Source: Hydractinia symbiolongicarpus (Eukaryota > Cnidaria > Hydrozoa > Anthoathecata > Hydractiniidae). Taken from it: DNA of 64,000 nt. Location: positions 16,692,501-16,756,500 of the forward strand of contig NC_079882.1 in the NCBI RefSeq assembly GCF_029227915.1, written 5' to 3'. The notes beneath the pieces were generated by a model that was not told where the DNA came from, searched no databases, and worked only from the letters and a program-made list of their open reading frames with translations. A program made the translations under genes and the position numbers. Of this stretch, positions 37,280-51,277 are shown piece after piece. Position 1 is the first letter of the stretch. Each line of letters starts with the position of its first letter.

Positions 37280-38790
37280 GGCTGTATTATGGCCTTTTGC
37301 AGTCTAATAAAGGCCTCACACGTAAATCACGTGGTTTCATTTGCCTGTGCAGGTTTCCATTGGCCTAGTCCTTCCAGTCTCAATGTGCTACAACGTCTCA
37401 AGTCGTTTTCATTAGCGCCGTTGCCTTAAGACACTCTTAACTACGTGCACAGTCCTATAAAGGCTGTAATTTGGCCTTTTGCAGTCTAATAAAGGCCTCA
37501 CACGTAAATCACGTGGTTCCATCTGCCTGTGCAGGTTACCATTGGACTAGTCGTTCCAGTCTCAATGCGCTACAACGTCCCAAGTCGTTTTCATTAGCGC
37601 TGTTGCCTTACAACACTCTTAACTACGTGCACAGTCCTATAAAGGCTGTTATTTGGCCTTTTGCAGTCTAATAGAGGCCTCACACGTAAATCACGTGGTT
37701 CCATCTGCCTGTGCAGGTTACCATTGGACTAGTCGTTCCAGTCTCAATGCGCTACAACCTCCCAAGTCGTTTTCATTAGCGCTGTTGCTTTACAACACTC
37801 TTAACTACGTGCACAGTCCTGTAAAGGCTGTAATATGGCCTTTTGCAGTCTAATAAAGGCCTCACACGTAAATCAAATGGTTTCACCGGTCTGCGCAGAT
37901 TACCATTAGACTATTACTCCAATCTAAATGCGCTACAACGTATCAAGTTGTTTTCATTATCGCTGTTGCCTTACAACACTCTTAAATACGTGCACAGTCC
38001 TATAAAGGCTGTAATATGGCCTTTTGCAGTCTAATAAAGGCTTCACACGTAAATCACGTGGTTTCACCGGTCTGCGCAGGTTACCATTGGCGTAGTCCTT
38101 TCAGTGTCAATGCGCTACAACGTCCCAAGTCGATTTCATTAGCGAAGTTGCCTTAGAACACTCTTAACTTCGTCCACAGTCCTATAAAGGCTGTATTGTG
38201 GCTTTTTGCAGTCTAATAAAGGCCTCACACGTAAATCACGTCGTTTCATTTGCCTGTGCAGGTTTCCATTGGCCTAGTCCTTCCAGTCTCAATGTGCTAC
38301 AACGTCTCAAGTCGTTTTCATTAGCGCCGTTGCCTTAAGACACTCTTAACTACGTGCACAGTCCTATAAAGGCTGTAATTTGGCCTTTTGCAGTCTAGTA
38401 AAGGCTTCATACGTAAATCACGTGGTTTCACCTGCCTGCGCAGGTTACCATTGGTCTAGTCCTTTCAGTCTCAATGTGCTACAACGTCCCAAGTCGTTTT
38501 CATTAGCGCCGTTGCTTTACAACACTCTTAACTACGTGCACAGTCCTATAATGGCTGTAATATGGCCTTTTGCAGTCTAATAAAGTCCTCACACGTAAAT
38601 CACGTGGTTCCATCTGCCTGCGCAGGTTGCCATTGGACTATTCCTTCCAGTCTCAATGCACTACAATGTTTCATGTGGTTTTCCTTAGCGCCGTGGCCTT
38701 AGAACACTCTTAACTACGTTCACAGTCCTATAAAGGCTGTAATTTGGTCTTTTGCAGTCTAATAAAGGCCTCACACGTTAATGACGTTGT
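37280..38790 (+). repeat. Long-range HOR copy, paired with about 60509-62020
   Basis: Monomers match those 23,229 bp downstream. Shared rare variants are ACCATTAGACTATTACTCC (37900/61129), CAACGTATCAAG (37936/61165), TTTCAGTGTCAATG (38100/61329), GTATTGTGGC (38192/61421) and CTATAATGGC (38547/61776). The constant offset shows a block copy rather than independent mutation. The copies diverge near 38800, where GGTCACCATTGACC replaces GGTTACCATTGG. Confidence 0.82.
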
Positions 38791-39289
38791 TTCACCGGTC
38801 TGCGCAGGTCACCATTGACCTAGTCCTTCCAGTCTCAATGTGCTACAACGTCTCAAGTCGTTTTCATTAGCGCCGTTGCCTTAAGACACTCTTAACTACG
38901 TGCACAGTCCTATAAAGGCTGTAGTATTGCCCTTTGCAGTCTAATAAAGGCCTCACACGTTAATCACGTGGTTTCACCGGTCTGCGCAGGTCACCATTGG
39001 CCTAGTCCTTCCAGTCTCAATGCGCTACAACGTCCCAAGTCGTTTTCATTAGCGCCGTTGCCTTACAACACTCTTAACTACGTGCACAGTCCTATAAAGG
39101 CTGTAATTTGGCCTTTTGCAGTCTAGTAAAGGCTTCATACATAGATCACGTGGTTTCACCTGTCTGCGCAGGTCACCATTGACCTAGTCCTTCCAGTCTC
39201 AATGTGCTACAACGTCTCAAGTCGTTTTCATTAGCGCCGTTGCCTTAAGACACTCTTAACTACCTGCACAGTCCTATAAAGGCTGTAGT

Positions 39290-41806
39290 ATTGCCCTTTG
39301 CAGTCAAACAAAGGCCTCACACGTTAATCACGTGGTTTCACCGATCTGCGCAGGTCACCAATGGCCTAGTCCTTCCAGTTTCAATGCGCTACAACGTCCC
39401 AAGTCGTTTTCATTAGCGCCGTTGCCTTGCAACACTCTTAACTACGTGCACAGTCCTATAAAGGCTATAATTTGGCCTTTTGCAGTCTAGTAAAGGCTTC
39501 ATACGTAAATCACGTAGTTTCACCGCAAGTTACCATTGGTCTAGTCCTTCCAGTCTCAATGTGCTACAACGTCTCAAGTCGCTTTCATTAGCGCCGTTGC
39601 CTTAAGACACTCTTAACTACGTTCACAGTCCTATAAAGGCTGTAATTTGGCCTTTTGCAGTCTAGTAAAGGCTTCATACGTAAATCACGTAGTTTCACCG
39701 CAGGTTACCATTGGTCTAGTCCTTCCAGTCTCAATGTGCTACAACGTCCCAAGTCGTTTTCATTAGCGCCGTTGCTTTACAACACTCTTAACTACGTGCA
39801 CAGTCCTATAAAGGCTGTAATATGGCCTTTTGCAGTCTAATAAAGGCCTCACACGTAAATCACGTGGTTTCACCGGTCTGCGCAGGTTACCATTGGCCTA
39901 GTCCTTCCAGTCTCAATGCGCTACAACGTCCCAAGTCGTTTTCATTAGCGAAATTGCCTTAGAACACTCTTAACTACGTCCTAGTCCTATAAAGGCTGTA
40001 ATTTGGCCTTTTGCAGTCTAATAAAGGCCTCACACGTTAATGACGTTGTTTCACCGGTCTGCGCAGGTTACCATTGGACTATTCCTTCCAGTCTAAATGT
40101 GCTACAACGTCTCAAGTCGTTTTTATTATCGCTGTTGCCTTACAACACTCTTAAATATTTGCACAGTCCTATGAAGGCTGTAATATGGCCTTTTGCAGTC
40201 TAATAAAGGCCTCACACGTAAATCACGTGGTTTCACCGGTCTGCGCAGGTTACCATTGGCCTAGTCCTTCCAGTCTCAATGCGCTACAACGTACCAAGTC
40301 GTTTTCATTAGCGAAATTGCCTTAGAACACTCTTAACTACGTCCTAGTCCTATAAAGGCTGTATTATGGCCTTTTGCAGTCTAATAAAGGCTTCACACGT
40401 ATATCACGTTGTTCCATTTGCCTGTGCAGGTTTCCATTGGCCTAGTCCTTCCAGTCTCAATGTGCTACAACGTCTCAAGTCGTTTTCATTAGCGCCGTTG
40501 CCTTAAGACACTCTTAACTACGTGCACAGTCCTATAAAGGCTGTAGTATTGCCCTTTGCAGTCAAACAAAGGCCTCACACGTTAATCACGTGGTTTCACC
40601 GATCTGCGCAGGTCACCAATGGCCTAGTCCTTCCAGTTTCAATGCGCTACAACGTCCCAAGTCGTTTTCATTAGCGCCGTTGCCTTGCAACACTCTTAAC
40701 TACGTGCACAGTCCTATAAAGGCTATAATTTGGCCTTTTGCAGTCTAGTAAAGGCTTCATACGTAAATCACGTAGTTTCACCGCAGGTTACCATTGGTCT
40801 AGTCCTTCCAGTCTCAATGTGCTACAACGTCTCAAGTCGCTTTCATTAGCGCCGTTGCCTTAAGACACTCTTAACTACGTTCACAGTCCTATAAAGGCTG
40901 TAATTTGGCCTTTTGCAGTCTAGTAAAGGCTTCATACGTAAATCACGTAGTTTCATCGCAGGTTACCATTGGTCTAGTCCTTCCAGTCTCAATGTGCTAC
41001 AACGTCCCAAGTCGTTTTCATTAGCGCCGTTGCTTTACAACACTCTTAACTACGTGCACAGTCCTATAAAGGCTGTAATATGGCCTTTTGCAGTCTAATA
41101 AAGTCCTCACACGTAAATCACGTGGTTCCATCTGCCTGCGCAGGTTACCATTGGACTATTCCTTCCAGTCTCAATGCACTACAACGTTTCATGTGGTTTT
41201 CCTTAGCGCCGTGGCCTTAGAACACTCTTAACTACGTTCACAGTCCTATAAAGGCTGTAATTTGGCCTTTTGCAGTCTAATAAAGGCCTCACACGTTAAT
41301 GACGTTGTTTCACCGGTCTGCGCAGGTTACCATTGGACTATTCCTTCCAGTCTAAATGTGCTACAACGTCTCAAGTCGTTTTTATTATCGCTGTTGCCTT
41401 ACAACACTCTTAAATATTTGCACAGTCCTATAAAGGCTGTAATATGGCCTTTTGCAGTCTAATAAAGGCCTCACACGTAAATCACGTGGTTTCACCGGTC
41501 TGCGCAGGTTACCATTGGCCTAGTCCTTCCAGTCTCAATGCGCTACAACGTCCCAAGTCGTTTTCATTAGCGAAATTGCCTTAGAACACTCTTAACTACG
41601 TCCTAGTCCTATAAAGGCTGTATTATGGCCTTTTGCAGTCTAATAAAGGCTTCACACGTATATCACGTTGTTCCATTTGCCTGTGCAGGTTTCCATTGGC
41701 CTAGTCCTTCCAGTCTCAATGTGCTACAACGTCTCAAGTCGTTTTCATTAGCGCCGTTGCCTTAAGACACTCTTAACTACGTGCACAGTCCTATAAAGGC
41801 TGTAGT
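39290..41806 (+). repeat. About 1258-bp (7-monomer) tandem HOR carrying 7-bp-deleted monomers
   Basis: The order of CAAACAAAGG, GATCTGCG, GGCTATAATTTGG, two successive CACCGCAGG monomers and TTAATGACGTTG repeats after about 1258 bp. The period is 7 x 182 minus about 16, mostly explained by two monomers that each lack 7 bp. One monomer position differs completely between copies: about 39840-40000 is the GCGAAATTGCC type, while about 41098-41260 is the TTTCATGTGG type. Confidence 0.78.
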
Positions 41807-41874
41807 ATTGCCCTTTGCAGTCTAATAAAGGCCTCACACGTTAATCACGTGGTTTCACCGGTCTGCGCAGGTCA

Positions 41875-44800
41875 CCATTGGCCTAGTCCTTCCAGTCTCA
41901 ATGCGCTACAACGTCCCAAGTCGTTTTCATTAGCGCCATTGCCTTACAACACTCTTAACTACGTGCACAGTCCTATAAAGGCTGTAATTTGGCCTTTTGC
42001 AGTCTAGTAAAGGCTTCATACATAGATCACGTGGTTTCACCTGTCTGCGCAGGTCACCATTGACCTAGTCCTTCCAGTCTCAATGTGCTACAACGTCTCA
42101 AGTCGTTTTCATTAGCGCCGTTGCCTTAAGACACTCTTAACTACCTGCACAGTCCTATAAAGGCTGTAGTATTGCCCTTTGCAGTCAAACAAAGGCCTCA
42201 CACGTTAATCACGTGGTTTCACCGATCTGCGCAGGTCACCAATGGCCTAGTCCTTCCAGTTTCAATGCGCTACAACGTCCCAAGTCGTTTTCATTAGCGC
42301 CGTTGCCTTGCAACACTCTTAACTACGTGCACAGTCCTATAAAGGCTGTAATTTGGCCTTTTGCAGTCTAGTAAAGGCTTCATACGTAAATCACGTAGTT
42401 TCACCGCAGGTTACCATTGGTCTAGTCCTTCCAGTCTCAATGTGCTACAACGTCTCAAGTCGCTTTCATTAGCGCCGTTGCCTTAAGACACTCTTAACTA
42501 CGATCACAGTCCTATAAAGGCTGTAATTTGGCCTTTTGCAGTCTAATAAAGGCCTCACACGTTAATGACGTGGTTTCACCGGTCTGCGCAGGTTACCATT
42601 GGACTATTCCTTCCAGTCTAAATGAGCTACAACGTCTCAAATCGTTTTTATTATCGCTGTTGCCTTACAACACTCTTAAATACTTGCACAGTCCTATAAA
42701 GGCTGTAATATGGCCTTTTGCAGTCTAATAAAGGCCTCACACGTAAATCACGTGGTTTCACCGGTCTGCGCAGGTTTCCATTGGCCTAGTCCTTCCAGTC
42801 TCAATGCGCTACAACGTCCCAAGTCGTTTTCATTAGCGAAGTTGCCTTAGAACACTCTTAACTACGTCCTAGTCCTATAAAGGCTGTATTATGGCCTTTT
42901 GCAGTCTAATAAAGGCCTCACACGCAAATCACGTTGTTCCATTTGCCTGTGCAGGTTTCCATTTGCCTAGTCCTTCCAATCTCAATGTGCTACAACGTCT
43001 CAAGTCGTTTTCATTAGCGCCGTTGCCTTAAGACACTCTTAACTACGTGCACAGTCCTATAAAGTCTGTAATTTGGCCTTTTGCAGTCTAGTAAAGGCTT
43101 CATACGTAAATCACGTGGTTTCACCTGCCTGCGCAGGTTACCATTGGTCTACTCATTTCAGTCTCAATGTGCTACAACGTCCCAAGTCGTTTTCATTAGC
43201 GCCGTTGCTTTACAACACTCTTCACTACTTGCACAGTCCTATAAAGGCTGTAATATGGCCTTTTGCAGTCTAATAAAGGCCTCACACGTAAATCACGTTG
43301 TTTCACCTGCCTGCGCTGGTTACCATCGGCCTTGTCCTTCCAGTCTCAATGTGCTACAACGTCCCAAGTCGTTTTCATTAGCGCCGTTGCTTTACAACAC
43401 TATTAACTACGTGCACAGTCCTATAAAGGCTGTAATATGGCCTTTTGCAGTCTAATAAAGGCTTCACACGTATATCACGTTGTTCCATTTGCCTGTGCAG
43501 GTTTCCATTGGCCTAGTCCTTCCAGTCTCAATGTGCTACAACGTCTCAAGTCGTTTTCATAAGCGCCGTTGCCTTAAGACACTCTTAACTACGTGCACAG
43601 TCCTATAAAGGCTGTAGTATTGCCCTTTGCAGTCTAATAAAGGCCTCACACGTTAATCACGTGGTTTCACCGGTCTGCGCAGGTCACCATTGGCCTAGTC
43701 CTTCCAGTCTCAATGCGCTACAACGTCCCAAGTCGTTTTCATTAGCGCCGTTGCCTTACAACACTCTTAACTACGTGCACAGTCCTATAAAGGCTGTAAT
43801 TTGGCCTTTTGCAGTCTAGTAAAGGCTTCATACATAGATCACGTGGTTTCACCTGTCTGCGCAGGTCACCATTGACCTAGTCCTTCCAGTCTCAATGTGC
43901 TACAACGTCTCAAGTCGTTTTCATTAGCGCCGTTGCCTTAAGACACTCTTAACTACCTGCACAGTCCTATAAAGGCTGTAGTATTGCCCTTTGCAGTCAA
44001 ACAAAGGCCTCACACGTTAATCACGTGGTTTCACCGATCTGCGCAGGTCACCAATGGCCTAGTCCTTCCAGTTTCAATGCGCTACAACGTCCCAAGTCGT
44101 TTTCATTAGCGCCGTTGCCTTGCAACACTCTTAACTACGTGCACAGTCCTATAAAGGCTGTAATTTGGCCTTTTGCAGTCTAGTAAAGGCTTCATACGTA
44201 AATCACGTGGTTTCACCTGCCTGCGCAGGTTACCATTGGTCTAGTCATTTCAGTCTCAATGTGCTACAACGTCCCAAGTCGTTTTGATTAGCGCCGTTGC
44301 TTTACAACACTCTTCACTACTTGCACACTCCTATAAAGGCTGTAATATGGCCTTTTGCAGTCTAATAAAGGCCTCACACGTAAATCACGTTGTTTCACCT
44401 GCCTGCGCTGGTTACCATCGGCCTAGTCCTTCCAGTCTCAATGTGCTACAACGTCCCAAGTCGTTTTCATTAGCGCCGTTGCTTTACAGCACTATTAACT
44501 ACGTGCACAGTCCTATAAAGGCTGTAATATGGCCTTTTGCAGTCTAATAAAGGCCTCACACGTAAATCACATGATTTCACCGGTCTGCGCAGGTTACCAT
44601 TGGCCTAGTCCTTCCAGTCTCAATGCGCTACAACGTCCCAAGTCGTTTTCATTAGCGCCGTTGCCTTACAACACTCTTAACTACGTGCACAGTCCTATAA
44701 AGGCTGTAATTTGGCCTTTTGCAGTCTAGTAAAGGCTTCATACATAGATCACGTGGTTTCACCTGTCTGCGCAGGTCACCATTGACCTAGTCCTTCCAGT

Positions 44801-47292
44801 CTCAATGTGCTACAACGTCTCAAGTCGTTTTCATTAGCGCCGTTGCCTTAAGACACTCTTAACTACCTGCACAGTCCTATAAAGGCTGTAGTATTGCCCT
44901 TTGCAGTCAAACAAAGGCCTCACACGTTAATCACGTGGTTTCACCGATCTGCGCAGGTCACCAATGGCCTAGTCCTTCCAGTTTCAATGCGCTACAACGT
45001 CCCAAGTCGTTTTCATTAGCGCCGTTGCCTTGCAACACTCTTAACTACGTGCACAGTCCTATAAAGGCTGTAATTTGGCCTTTTGCAGTCTAGTAAAGGC
45101 TTCATACGTAAATCACGTAGTTTCACCGCAGGTTACCATTGGTCTAGTCCTTCCAGTCTCAATGTGCTACAACGTCTCAAGTCGCTTTCATTAGCGCCGT
45201 TGCCTTAAGACACTCTTAACTACGTTCACAGTCCTATAAAGGCTGTAATTTGGCCTTTTGCAGTCTAATAAAGGCCTCACACGTTAATGACGTGGTTTCA
45301 CCGGTCTGCGCAGGTTACCATTGGACTATTCCTTCCAGTCTAAATGAGCTACAACGTCTCAAATCGTTTTTATTATCGCTGTTGCCTTACAACACTCTTA
45401 AATACTTGCACAGTCCTATAAAGGCTGTAATATGGCCTTTTGCAGTCTAATAAAGGCCTCACACGTAAATCACGTGGTTTCACCGGTCTGCGCAGGTTTC
45501 CATTGGCCTAGTCCTTCCAGTCTCAATGCGCTACAACGTCCCAAGTCGTTTTCATTAGCGAAGTTGCCTTAGAACACTCTTAACTACGTCCTAGTCCTAT
45601 AAAGGCTGTATTATGGCCTTTTGCAGTCTAATAAAGGCCTCACACGCAAATCACGTTGTTCCATTTGCCTGTGCAGGTTTCCATTTGCCTAGTCCTTCCA
45701 ATCTCAATGTGCTACAACGTCTCAAGTCGTTTTCATTAGCGCCGTTGCCTTAAGACACTCTTAACTACGTGCACAGTCCTATAAAGTCTGTAATTTGGCC
45801 TTTTGCAGTCTAGTAAAGGCTTCATACGTAAATCACGTGGTTTCACCTGCCTGCGCAGGTTACCATTGGTCTACTCATTTCAGTCTCAATGTGCTACAAC
45901 GTCCCAAGTCGTTTTCATTAGCGCCGTTGCTTTACAACACTCTTCACTACTTGCACAGTCCTATAAAGGCTGTAATATGGCCTTTTGCAGTCTAATAAAG
46001 GCCTCACACGTAAATCACGTTGTTTCACCTGCCTGCGCTGGTTACCATCGGCCTTGTCCTTCCAGTCTCAATGTGCTACAACGTCCCAAGTCGTTTTCAT
46101 TAGCGCCGTTGCTTTACAACACTATTAACTACGTGCACAGTCCTATAAAGGCTGTAATATGGCCTTTTGCAGTCTAATAAAGGCTTCACACGTATATCAC
46201 GTTGTTCCATTTGCCTGTGCAGGTTTCCATTGGCCTAGTCCTTCCAGTCTCAATGTGCTACAACGTCTCAAGTCGTTTTCATAAGCGCCGTTGCCTTAAG
46301 ACACTCTTAACTACGTGCACAGTCCTATAAAGGCTGTAGTATTGCCCTTTGCAGTCTAATAAAGGCCTCACACGTTAATCACGTGGTTTCACCGGTCTGC
46401 GCAGGTCACCATTGGCCTAGTCCTTCCAGTCTCAATGCGCTACAACGTTCCAAGTCGTTTTCATTAGCGCCGTTGCCTTACAACACTCTTAACTACGTGC
46501 ACAGTCCTATAAAGGCTGTAATTTGGCCTTTTGCAGTCTAGTAAAGGCTTCATACATAGATCACGTGGTTTCACCTGTCTGCGCAGGTCACCATTGACCT
46601 AGTCCTTCCAGTCTCAATGTGCTACAACGTCTCAAGTCGTTTTCATTAGCGCCGTTGCCTTAAGACACTCTTAACTACCTGCACAGTCCTATAAAGGCTG
46701 TAGTATTGCCCTTTGCAGTCAAACAAAGGCCTCACACGTTAATCACGTGGTTTCACCGATCTGCGCAGGTCACCAATGGCCTAGTCCTTCCAGTTTCAAT
46801 GCGCTACAACGTCCCAAGTCGTTTTCATTAGCGCCGTTGCCTTGCAACACTCTTAACTACGTGCACAGTCCTATAAAGGCTGTAATTTGGCCTTTTGCAG
46901 TCTAGTAAAGGCTTCATACGTAAATCACGTGGTTTCACCTGCCTGCGCAGGTTACCATTGGTCTAGTCATTTCAGTCTCAATGTGCTACAACGTCCCAAG
47001 TCGTTTTGATTAGCGCCGTTGCTTTACAACACTCTTCACTACTTGCACAGTCCTATAAAGGCTGTAATATGGCCTTTTGCAGTCTAATAAAGGCCTCACA
47101 CGTAAATCACGTTGTTTCACCTGCCTGCGCTGGTTACCATCGGCCTAGTCCTTCCAGTCTCAATGTGCTACAACGTCCCAAGTCGTTTTCATTAGCGCCG
47201 TTGCTTTACAACACTATTAACTACGTGCACAGTCCTATAAAGGCTGTAATATGGCCTTTTGCAGTCTAATAAAGGCCTCACACGTAAATCAC
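41875..47292 (+). repeat. 2722-bp (15-monomer) tandem HOR duplication
   Basis: About 41875-44570 recurs at 44597-47292 with a constant 2722-bp offset. Shared markers are AATGAGCTACAACGTCTCAAATC, CACACGCAAATC, AAAGTCTGTAATTTGG, CTACTCATTTC, CTTCACTACTTG and TTTGATTAGCGCC. Differences are few, for example ACGATCACAG (42500) against ACGTTCACAG (45222). A shorter 1274-bp offset then repeats the end of the unit (47006 to 48280), giving a third partial copy up to about 48.7 kb. Confidence 0.83.
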
Positions 47293-49109
47293 GTTGTTTC
47301 ACCTGCCTGCGCTGGTTACCATCGGCCTTGTCCTTCCAGTCTCAATGTGCTACAACGTCCCAAGTCGTTTTCATTAGCGCCGTTGCTTTACAACACTATT
47401 AACTACGTGCACAGTCCTATAAAGGCTGTAATATGGCCTTTTGCAGTCTAATAAAGGCTTCACACGTATATCACGTTGTTCCATTTGCCTGTGCAGGTTT
47501 CCATTGGCCTAGTCCTTCCAGTCTCAATGTGCTACAACGTCTCAAGTCGTTTTCATAAGCGCCGTTGCCTTAAGACACTCTTAACTACGTGCACAGTCCT
47601 ATAAAGGCTGTAGTATTGCCCTTTGCAGTCTAATAAAGGCCTCACACGTTAATCACGTGGTTTCACCGGTCTGCGCAGGTCACCATTGGCCTAGTCCTTC
47701 CAGTCTCAATGCGCTACAACGTCCCAAGTCGTTTTCATTAGCGCCGTTGCCTTACAACACTCTTAACTACGTGCACAGTCCTATAAAGGCTGTAATTTGG
47801 CCTTTTGCAGTCTAGTAAAGGCTTCATACATAGATCACGTGGTTTCACCTGTCTGCGCAGGTCACCATTGACCTAGTCCTTCCAGTCTCAATGTGCTACA
47901 ACGTCTCAAGTCGTTTTCATTAGCGCCGTTGCCTTAAGACACTCTTAACTACCTGCACAGTCCTATAAAGGCTGTAGTATTGCCCTTTGCAGTCAAACAA
48001 AGGCCTCACACGTTAATCACGTGGTTTCACCGATCTGCGCAGGTCACCAATGGCCTAGTCCTTCCAGTTTCAATGCGCTACAACGTCCCAAGTCGTTTTC
48101 ATTAGCGCCGTTGCCTTGCAACACTCTTAACTACGTGCACAGTCCTATAAAGGCTGTAATTTGGCCTTTTGCAGTCTAGTAAAGGCTTCATACGTAAATC
48201 ACGTGGTTTCACCTGCCTGCGCAGGTTACCATTGGTCTAGTCATTTCAGTCTCAATGTGCTACAACGTCCCAAGTCGTTTTGATTAGCGCCGTTGCTTTA
48301 CAACACTCTTCACTACTTGCACAGTCCTATAAAGGCTGTAATATGGCCTTTTGCAGTCTAATAAAGGCCTCACACGTAAATCACGTTGTTTCACCTGCCT
48401 GCGCTGGTTACCATCGGCCTAGTCCTTCCAGTCTCAATGTGCTACAACGTCCCAAGTCGTTTTCATTAGCGCCGTTGCTTTACAACACTATTAACTACGT
48501 GCACAGTCCTATAAAGGCTGTAATATGGCCTTTTGCAGTCTAATAAAGGCCTCACACGTAAATCACATGATTTCACCGGTCTGCGCAGGTTACCATTGGC
48601 CTAGTCCTTCCAGTCTCAATGCGCTACAACGTCCCAAGTCGTTTTCATTAGCGCCGTTGCCTTACAACACTCTTAACTACGTGCACAGTCCTATAAAGGC
48701 TGTAATTTGGCCTTTTGCAGTCTAGTAAAGGCTTCATACATAGATCACGTGGTTTCACCTGTCTGCGCAGGTCACCATTGACCTAGTCCTTCCAGTCTCA
48801 ATGTGCTACAACGTCTCAAGTCGTTTTCATTAGCGCCGTTGCCTTAAGAAACTCTTAACTACCTGCACAGTCCTATAAAGGCTGTAGTATTGCCCTTTGC
48901 AGTCAAACAATAGCCTCACACGTTAATCACGTGGTTTCACCGATCTGCGCAGGTCACCATTGGCCTAGTCCTTCCAGTCTCAATGCGCTACAACGTCCCA
49001 AGTCGTTTTCATTAGCGCCGTTGCCTTGCAACACTCTTAACTACGTGCACAGTCCTATAAAGGCTGTAATTTGGCCTTTTGCAGTCTAGTAAAGGCTTCA
49101 TACGTAAAT

Positions 49110-51277
49110 CACGTAGTTTCACCGCAGGTTACCATTGGTCTAGTCCTTCCAGTCTCAATGTGCTACAACGTCTCAAGTTGCTTTCATTAGCGCCGTTGCC
49201 TTAAGACACTCTTAACTACGTGCACAGTCCTATAAAGGCTGTAATATGGCCCTTTGCAGTCTAATAAAGGCCTCACACGTTAATCACGTGGTTTCACAGG
49301 TCTGCGCAGGTCACCATTGACCTAGTCCTTCCAGATTCAATGCGCTGCAACGTCCCAAGTCGTTTTCATTAGCGCCGTTGCCTTACAACACTCTTAACTA
49401 CGTTCACAGTCCTATAAAGGCTGTAATTTGGCTTTTTGCAGTCTAATAAAGGCCTCACACGTTAATGACGTGGTTTCACCGGTCTGCGCAGGTTACCATT
49501 GGACTATTCCTTCCAGTCTAAATGAGCTACAACGTCTCAAGTCGTTTTTATTAGCGAAGTTGCCTTAGAACACTCTTAACTACGTCCTAGTCCTATAAAG
49601 GCTGTATTATGGCCTTTTGCAGTCTAATAAAGGCCTCACACGCAAATCACGTTGTTCCATTTGCCTGTGCAGGTTTCCATTTGCCTAGTCCTTCCAATCT
49701 CAATGTGCTACAACGTCTCAAGTCGTTTTCATTAGCGCCGTTGCCTTAAGACACTCTTAACTACGTGCACAGTCCTATAAAGGCTGTAATTTGGCCTTTT
49801 GCAGTCTAGTAAAGGCTTCATACGTAAATCACGTGGTTTCACCTGCCTGCGCAGGTTACCATTGGTCTAGTCCTTTCAGTCTCAATGTGCTACAACGTCC
49901 CAAGTCGTTTTCATTAGCGCCGTTGCTTTACAACACTCTTAACTACTTGCACAGTCCTATAAAGGCTGTAATATGGCCTTTTGCAGTCTAATAAAGGCCT
50001 TACACGTAAATCACGTTGTTTCATCTGCCTGCGCAGGTTACCATCGGCCTAGTCCTTCCAGTCTCAATGTGCTACAACGTCCCAAGTCGTTTTCAATAGC
50101 GCCGTTGCTTTACAACACTCTTAACTACTTGCACAGTCCTATAAAGGCTGTAATATGGCCTTTTGCAGTCTAATAAAGGCCTCACACGTAAATCACGTAG
50201 TTTCACCGCAGGTTACCATTGGTCTAGTCCTTCCAGTCTCAATGTGCTACAACGTCTCAAGTTGCTTTCATTAGCGCCGTTGCCTTAAGACACTCTTAAC
50301 TACGTGCACAGTCCTATAAAGGCTGTAATATGGCCCTTTGCAGTCTAATAAAGGCCTCACACGTTAATCACGTGGTTTCACAGGTCTGCGCAGGTCACCA
50401 TTGACCTAGTCCTTCCAGATTCAATGCGCTGCAACGTCCCAAGTCGTTTTCATTAGCGCCGTTGCCTTACAACACTCTTAACTACGTTCACAGTCCTATA
50501 AAGGCTGTAATTTGGCTTTTTGCAGTCTAATAAAGGCCTCACACGTTAATGACGTGGTTTCACCGGTCTGCGCAGGTTACCATTGGACTATTCCTTCCAG
50601 TCTAAATGAGCTACAACGTCTCAAGTCGTTTTTATTAGCGAAGTTGCCTTAGAACACTCTTAACTACGTCCTAGTCCTATAAAGGCTGTATTATGGCCTT
50701 TTGCAGTCTAATAAAGGCCTCACACGCAAATCACGTTGTTCCATTTGCCTGTGCAGGTTTCCATTTGCCTAGTCCTTCCAATCTCAATGTGCTACAACGT
50801 CTCAAGTCGTTTTCATTAGCGCCGTTGCCTTAAGACACTCTTAACTACGTGCACAGTCCTATAAAGGCTGTAATTTGGCCTTTTGCAGTCTAGTAAAGGC
50901 TTCATACGTAAATCACGTGGTTTCACCTGCCTGCGCAGGTTACCATTGGTCTAGTCCTTTCAGTCTCAATGTGCTACAACGTCCCAAGTCGTTTTCATTA
51001 GCGCCGTTGCTTTACAACACTCTTAACTACTTGCACAGTCCTATAAAGGCTGTAATATGGCCTTTTGCAGTCTAATAAAGGCCTTACACGTAAATCACGT
51101 TGTTTCATCTGCCTGCGCAGGTTACCATCGGCCTAGTCCTTCCAGTCTCAATGTGCTACAACGTCCCAAGTCGTTTTCAATAGCGCCGTTGCTTTACAAC
51201 ACTCTTAACTACTTGCACAGTCCTATAAAGGCTGTAATATGGCCTTTTGCAGTCTAATAAAGGCCTCACACGTAAAT
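49110..51277 (+). repeat. 1084-bp (6-monomer) tandem duplication
   Basis: About 49110-50193 is repeated at 50194-51277, with identical order of variants. These include GTTTCACAGGTCTGCG, CCAGATTCAATGCGCTGC, GGCTTTTTGCAG, AAGGCCTTACACG and TTTTCAATAGCG. The period is 6 x 182 minus 8, and the unit includes one 7-bp-deleted monomer. I saw no differences in the parts compared, so it is probably recent. Confidence 0.84.
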
